This document shows, one piece after another, positions 59,746-64,000 of a stretch of DNA of 64,000 nt. The stretch comes from Paenibacillus sp. J23TS9. GTDB lineage: Bacteria > Bacillota > Bacilli > Paenibacillales > Paenibacillaceae. The number at the start of each line of letters is the position of its first letter. Position 1 is the first letter of the stretch. The stretch covers positions 2,108,001 to 2,172,000 of the forward strand of contig NZ_BOSG01000001.1 in assembly GCF_018403225.1 (NCBI RefSeq), read 5' to 3'. The notes under the pieces were generated by a model that had not been told where the DNA came from, did no database searches, and was given only the letters and a program-made list of their open reading frames with translations. A program made the position numbers and the translations under genes.

Positions 59746-61944
59746 TTATTCCCAATCTAATTTGAAGCAGTTGCCTTGCGGGCCACCTGGATACTCCAGA
59801 AAAACAGTCCCTGTCTCCTCATCATATTCAAAGTCTATGGATGCTTGATCAACATATACATGAAGCGGCGGATGCGGAACCCATAGCCGGGTGCTGACTG
59901 TAATTCCTGCCGGAGCTTCGGAAATCCAGGCATAACCTCTTTCAGAATGTTCCTCATTCCTGATTCTTGATGAAGTGGCAAGAATCAGCGGCTGATTCGA
60001 ATTTTCGCTGAGGAAGCTCAAATCATAGAGAAGCGCATTGTCATTAGGCTTAAGCTCCACTCTATTCAGCACTGGTAAGCTTGCATCAAATAGCTGGATG
60101 AATGAGCCTTCCAGTACAACACTGCTGTCCGAATCTGCTGAAGGCGTTTCGTCCAGAACATGAACAATACGATAAGGACCACGCTGGATTTCAAGTATTC
60201 GATTCCCCTTGAAATCATCTGCTTCATCCCGGATCATTAACGCCTGCCTAACGCTGTCTATAACCAATTGGGCTCCTTCAGGTGTTTCTGCTAAAGATGC
60301 CGGATCCTTCCTGTGCAGAATAATAGCTCCCGCCTCCACAGAATGAACCCCTTCCTCAGGAGTACGTCCAAGTCCAAGAGACTCGAAAAGATGCTCCTCC
60401 GGACGCTTGTAAGCGCCGCGCCTCGATTCCCGGTTCCACCATTCCCTGACTTGATGATAGGGATCGCCCCCATCGCCAATGTAGATAAGGACGCCGCCTT
60501 CTCTGACCCATTGTCCAATAACCTGATGAATGCCGGGATGCTCAGGCTTCATGAACTCATAGCTCAGCAGCAGGACCCTATAATCATCGAGGTAACCAGG
60601 GAAATTCAATATATTATCATATTGAAGCGGCCTCAGCGGGATTCCATTTTTGAGAAGCGGTAGTGCCATCCCATAGAATGGCGACCAGTCCAGCAGCTTC
60701 CGTTCTTCCGTCCCCATCTTCTCATCCGATTCCGTTCCATCATACCTGGAGCTGGAATCAGGCTCTGCTCCGGGGATTTCTACGGTCCCCCGCTGGTACA
60801 TCGCTGAATTGGCAAGACATAGTCCAATACCCGATGTGGAGGAAAGTTCTTGCTGAGCAGCATCATATTGATGCATCTCCCCAAGCATATGCATGATCGT
60901 CAACAGCTGTGTGGCATACCGTGAGGGAATCTTTTCTTTTCCATCCCCGTCTTCTCTCGGATAACTTCCTTCAAAGACACGATGCGGCCAAGGGCAGACT
61001 TCATATTGGCTTACACCCGGATGAAGTAATGAAGCCGTCACCGTCGCCAAATAGTTCTGTTCAAAATCGACCCAGGAGTGTGCAGGATTATCTTCAATCG
61101 GATCATGAAGGAACCACATTTCCCGTCCCGTTCCCCGGGTTAGCTCTTGCATCATTCCATATTCCAGATATGCTGTTTCAAACGTCCGTTCCCGGCGGAC
61201 ACCTTGGTACACATTTGGTGTTCGGCTCGTACCCGTCCAGATTTGAGCAATGAAGCCATCGCAAGCCGGCATGGAGACAAATAACGCCTCTGGACTAATG
61301 ATTCTCCACTGGGTGTAATTGATCAGACTATGCGTTGGAATATAAAAGCGAACCGTTCTACCATACGTGGTAAGCGAATACTCCTTCATTTCGCTGCATA
61401 TCCGATCCATTGCCCGGTAATACATCGCGGCTTTCAGCTTGGAAGCACGATACTGCGCATCATGCGCAGCATGGGGTGGGCACCATTCTTCTCCATAGTA
61501 GTTGAGCCACTCCCGCTTAAAAGCATCCGAATATCCGGACACTGCCCAGAATTCGGGCTCTTCCATGTGAATGGCTTCTACTCCGGCATCTATTGCCCTT
61601 TTGATGTGGGAAGACAGATACCCTGCAAAAGACAAAGTCGGAACCATATAAGGCACATCCTCGTTATGAAGCAAGTGTCCTCCGTTTCGGTCCATTTGGG
61701 CTTCATCCCAATGATTCCGTCCATCATACCGGCCATAGAGATAATCCTGGTATTCTCCCCATGACACCCCTGTCATCAAATGGACCGTATAACCGGCCTT
61801 TTTCCATCCTTCAATACGCTCAGGCATATCTTCAGTAATTCCATATACCATAACAAAATCCGTACGCAGATCATAAGTCGGTCCATAGGGCTTCGCTTCC
61901 TGAAACCCCGTCCATTCCGGAGCAGCTTTCTTCTTACGGCTCAC
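59746..61944 (-). CDS. Glycosidase-like TIM-barrel protein, substrate unknown
   Basis: 732 residues, no signal peptide, so cytoplasmic. The N-terminal half reads as a glycoside-hydrolase clan A-like barrel. GVEAIHMEEPEFWAVSGYSD (about 132-152) has the acid/nucleophile-region look, with paired Glu. Further WHDP- and NHTQWR-type segments follow. The C-terminal half resembles the beta-rich and trimerisation-like parts of GH42-type enzymes (YRVLLLSYEFMKP...WVREGGVLIYIGDGGDP). GTG start with AGGAGG. Encoded 14 bases after an LplA-type binding protein, so it probably acts on the imported sugar. Family number not assigned. Confidence 0.7.
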   Translation of the reverse strand: MSRKKKAAPEWTGFQEAKPYGPTYDLRTDFVMVYGITEDMPERIEGWKKAGYTVHLMTGVSWGEYQDYLYGRYDGRNHWDEAQMDRNGGHLLHNEDVPYMVPTLSFAGYLSSHIKRAIDAGVEAIHMEEPEFWAVSGYSDAFKREWLNYYGEEWCPPHAAHDAQYRASKLKAAMYYRAMDRICSEMKEYSLTTYGRTVRFYIPTHSLINYTQWRIISPEALFVSMPACDGFIAQIWTGTSRTPNVYQGVRRERTFETAYLEYGMMQELTRGTGREMWFLHDPIEDNPAHSWVDFEQNYLATVTASLLHPGVSQYEVCPWPHRVFEGSYPREDGDGKEKIPSRYATQLLTIMHMLGEMHQYDAAQQELSSTSGIGLCLANSAMYQRGTVEIPGAEPDSSSRYDGTESDEKMGTEERKLLDWSPFYGMALPLLKNGIPLRPLQYDNILNFPGYLDDYRVLLLSYEFMKPEHPGIHQVIGQWVREGGVLIYIGDGGDPYHQVREWWNRESRRGAYKRPEEHLFESLGLGRTPEEGVHSVEAGAIILHRKDPASLAETPEGAQLVIDSVRQALMIRDEADDFKGNRILEIQRGPYRIVHVLDETPSADSDSSVVLEGSFIQLFDASLPVLNRVELKPNDNALLYDLSFLSENSNQPLILATSSRIRNEEHSERGYAWISEAPAGITVSTRLWVPHPPLHVYVDQASIDFEYDEETGTVFLEYPGGPQGNCFKLDWE

Positions 61945-61958
61945 TCGAATATTCCTCC

Positions 61959-63590
61959 TTAGTTCGGCATGGAGAGCTTAACAACTTCTTTTCCCTTCAA
62001 TTGTTCATTGACATACTGTATCGCTTCATCGTATCCGGTTTTCTTGATCTGATCACGCAGATCATTCAGCACTTTCAGAGCTGCATCGTCCGACTTCGTG
62101 AAAATTGCCTGCTTCCACACATCTGTCATTTGATCTATGGATGGCTTCAACGTTTCCCATACCGGTGCTTTGGTAATCACGTCACTGGGATTAAAAGCGG
62201 AAATCACGCTGATACCGTTCGGACGTAAAATCTTGCGTGCATTGTCCATGGCCGCCAATCGGCCCTGGTCTGCCCAAATATCTCCTCCCCCTACAGAGTT
62301 TATGCGGTCCATACCTGTCATATTTTCAAGCCCAATCGCAATTCCTTGATCCCGTTTCACTTTCCCGGTAGTATCTTCGTAGAATTTATCAAACCATTCC
62401 TTTTTGGCGACAGGCTTGCCATCCACCTTTTCCCAATGAACGCCTTCAACACCATAATGCACAAGCATAAATCCTTCATCCGACGCCAGGTAATCCAGAA
62501 GCTTGAGTGCCGCATCGACGTCTTTGCATTTTTTTGTAATGACAGTTACGTTATTGCCCTGAATAGCTAAATCGTCAGGACGATTCGGCTCTGCTCCTGC
62601 TCTCTCCAGCGGTCCGACAGGAATATAATCCGTGCCTGGATGGGACTTCACATAGTCCTTCGATGCATCAAGAATGGCCGGATAATGTGCTGCCAATACC
62701 GCTATACGCCCCTGCTTGATTTTTTCGTTTGCAATCGGGTCCGTCTGCGTGAATACTTCCGGATCGAGCAGACCTTCGGAAATCAGCTTGCGGTAGTACA
62801 GCGTATAGTCCTCATAGGCTTTGGTAAAAAACACATTTTCCAGGCTTCCATCGCCTTTGTCGACATAGCTTGTTCCATAGAAAAGAGTGCTCCCGATGCC
62901 CACGGCCCAGCCATCATGGAAGCCCCCGAGCGGCATGACAGGCATACCATTTTCAGATAAATTCGCATCTTTGATCTTTTTCAGAAATTGGTACAAATCC
63001 TCTTTTGTTTTTACCGACTGTGGATCAACACCCACTTTTTCAGCAATATCCTTGCGCACATAGAAGCCGTACAACCAGTCATTCACATCATCCCCGGTTG
63101 CTGGCTGGTTCTGATACATCATGTACTTCTTGCCGTCAATGCCTCCAATAGCTTTCTCATACAAGGCCGGCGGTACATTTTCTTTGGCAACCGCTTTGGC
63201 AAGATTCGGGTACTTGTCGAGTTTATCGCTCAGATCTACAAGCTGCCCTTCTTTGGCTGCTTTGATAATTCCGTCCAGCTCGCCGCCCCAAGCAGGGCCA
63301 GTGTAGATATCAGGCAGATCCTGAGTCGCAAAGATCGTGTTGACCTTTTCTACCTCGCTGCCTTTGGTATAGTCAATTTTCATTTTGATGCCTGTCTTGT
63401 CTTCAATCGCCTGCGTAACGGGTGTTGTGTCGCTGTCAGGTCCAGTAGAGCCATTCCAGTTATTCAGAATCGTTAATGTGGTTCCTTTACCTCCTTCTGA
63501 ATCACCACCGCCTCCACAACCGTACAACAGCCCTGTCAGCATCATGACCCCCATCAGAGTGCAGGCCGCTCTTACACGTAATTTAGCCAT
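61959..63590 (-). CDS. Extracellular solute-binding lipoprotein (LplA-like)
   Basis: 543 residues from ATG at 63590 with GGGAGGG upstream. Lipobox LLYGC (mature CGGGGDSEGG) anchors it outside. Binding-protein fold type I for sugars, with DKTGIKMKIDYTKGSEVEKVN and VLNDLRDQIKKTGYDEAIQYV. Paenibacillus and Bacillus pair this family with LplB/LplC permeases for oligosaccharides. Gene order here is permease, binding protein, glycosidase-like enzyme, all minus strand. The ATPase is likely encoded elsewhere, as usual. Confidence 0.9.
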   Translation of the reverse strand: MAKLRVRAACTLMGVMMLTGLLYGCGGGGDSEGGKGTTLTILNNWNGSTGPDSDTTPVTQAIEDKTGIKMKIDYTKGSEVEKVNTIFATQDLPDIYTGPAWGGELDGIIKAAKEGQLVDLSDKLDKYPNLAKAVAKENVPPALYEKAIGGIDGKKYMMYQNQPATGDDVNDWLYGFYVRKDIAEKVGVDPQSVKTKEDLYQFLKKIKDANLSENGMPVMPLGGFHDGWAVGIGSTLFYGTSYVDKGDGSLENVFFTKAYEDYTLYYRKLISEGLLDPEVFTQTDPIANEKIKQGRIAVLAAHYPAILDASKDYVKSHPGTDYIPVGPLERAGAEPNRPDDLAIQGNNVTVITKKCKDVDAALKLLDYLASDEGFMLVHYGVEGVHWEKVDGKPVAKKEWFDKFYEDTTGKVKRDQGIAIGLENMTGMDRINSVGGGDIWADQGRLAAMDNARKILRPNGISVISAFNPSDVITKAPVWETLKPSIDQMTDVWKQAIFTKSDDAALKVLNDLRDQIKKTGYDEAIQYVNEQLKGKEVVKLSMPN

Positions 63591-63648
63591 ATGAACCCTC
63601 CCCATCCATTAAAATGATATGATCAAGTCCCTTTTCGGAACCTGTATC

Positions 63649-64000
63649 CTAGCCTTTGACCGAACCGATCATGACACCTTTAACAAAGTACCTTTGCAGG
63701 AATGGATACACGCATAAAATCGGGAACACGGTAATGACCAGCAGCGCCATCCGGAGAGATTCCGGTGTTGCGCCCGCCATATTGACGTTCACAGTCTGCC
63801 CCCCCTGCTGCGCTGCTCGCTGCATGGATGAGGATAGCGCCTCAGCTTCCGTAAGCATTTGCTGCAGAAGTGTTTGTACCGGTATGAGATTTTTGTTGGA
63901 GACATAATAAGTCCCCGTAAACCAGTCATTCCAATGTGCCACCCCGATGAAAAGCGATATGGTCGCAATCACAGGGCCGGATAACGGCAAAATAATCCGC
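63649..64000 (-). CDS. Carbohydrate ABC permease, C-terminal part (cut by window edge)
   Basis: About 117 residues up to the window end; the gene continues beyond 64000. The EAA-loop region is outside the window, but LPLSGPVIATISLFIGVAHWNDWF and the C-terminus FPILCVYPFLQRYFVKGVMIGSVKG are diagnostic of LplC/YtcP-type inner permeases. It leads into the lipoprotein gene after 58 bases. Confidence 0.9.
   Translation of the reverse strand, partial: RIILPLSGPVIATISLFIGVAHWNDWFTGTYYVSNKNLIPVQTLLQQMLTEAEALSSSMQRAAQQGGQTVNVNMAGATPESLRMALLVITVFPILCVYPFLQRYFVKGVMIGSVKG

Overview
The window looks like a chromosome segment of a Paenibacillus-type Bacillota (Firmicutes). The evidence is intermediate base composition, strong AGGAGG ribosome-binding sites, frequent GTG and TTG starts, many intrinsic terminators, LplA-type solute-binding proteins, many Gfo/Idh/MocA dehydrogenases with AraC regulators, and several loci arranged as in Bacillus subtilis (cysJI, rbsRKDACB, khtTU, yrhED, lmrAB). 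No rRNA, tRNA, CRISPR array or intact prophage was seen. About 50 of the genes lie on the minus strand.

Layout. 1-2.8 kb: copper efflux (CopA, cut by the left edge) and its CsoR repressor, separated by a methyltransferase. 2.8-4.8 kb: a TIM-barrel isomerase/Gfo oxidoreductase pair. 5-8.5 kb: formate dehydrogenase with its DUF1641 partner. 8.7-11.5 kb: a YitT-like membrane protein and the KhtT/KhtU potassium efflux pair. 12.1-15.7 kb: sulfite reductase CysJI. 16-18 kb: secreted Cu/Zn superoxide dismutase and an MFS exporter. 18.4-24.6 kb: a polyol/sugar catabolic region with three Gfo oxidoreductases, one isomerase and two AraC regulators. 24.6-28.7 kb: KimA-type potassium importer and an LmrAB-like drug efflux operon. 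28.8-32 kb: a complete pyroglutamyl peptidase/5-oxoprolinase operon. 32-36.2 kb: YitT, an L,D-transpeptidase, an ArsP/YraQ-type permease, and an AT-rich MarR/small membrane protein pair with a perfect 24-bp operator. 36.3-40 kb: a DHA2 exporter, a WYL regulator and an XRE regulator carrying 84-bp tandem repeats.

40.2-46.1 kb is the most unusual part. It is a tightly coupled three-gene unit of TerB-N/TerB-C protein, DUF2791 (BrxD-like) ATPase and Lhr-like (BrxHI-like) helicase, with no other BREX gene beside it. A decayed IS1182-type element abuts its 5' end. This looks like a stand-alone DNA-processing or defence module.

46-48.4 kb and 57.2-58.9 kb hold two paralogous ECF sigma/DUF4179 anti-sigma pairs whose upstream regions share the motif T[G/A]ACCTT-N14-C[G/A]TCTAA. 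Between them are an ABC exporter, a methyltransferase and the full rbs operon. The rbs operon has four tandem copies of a ~66-bp hairpin-bearing repeat between rbsD and rbsA. The right end carries a TIM-barrel glycosidase-like protein with an LplA-type binding protein and a truncated permease.

Functional themes are metal and redox stress (CopA/CsoR, SodC), potassium homeostasis in both directions (KimA, KhtTU), sulfur and formate metabolism, and carbohydrate scavenging. All functions are inferred by reading the sequence. No searches were run.
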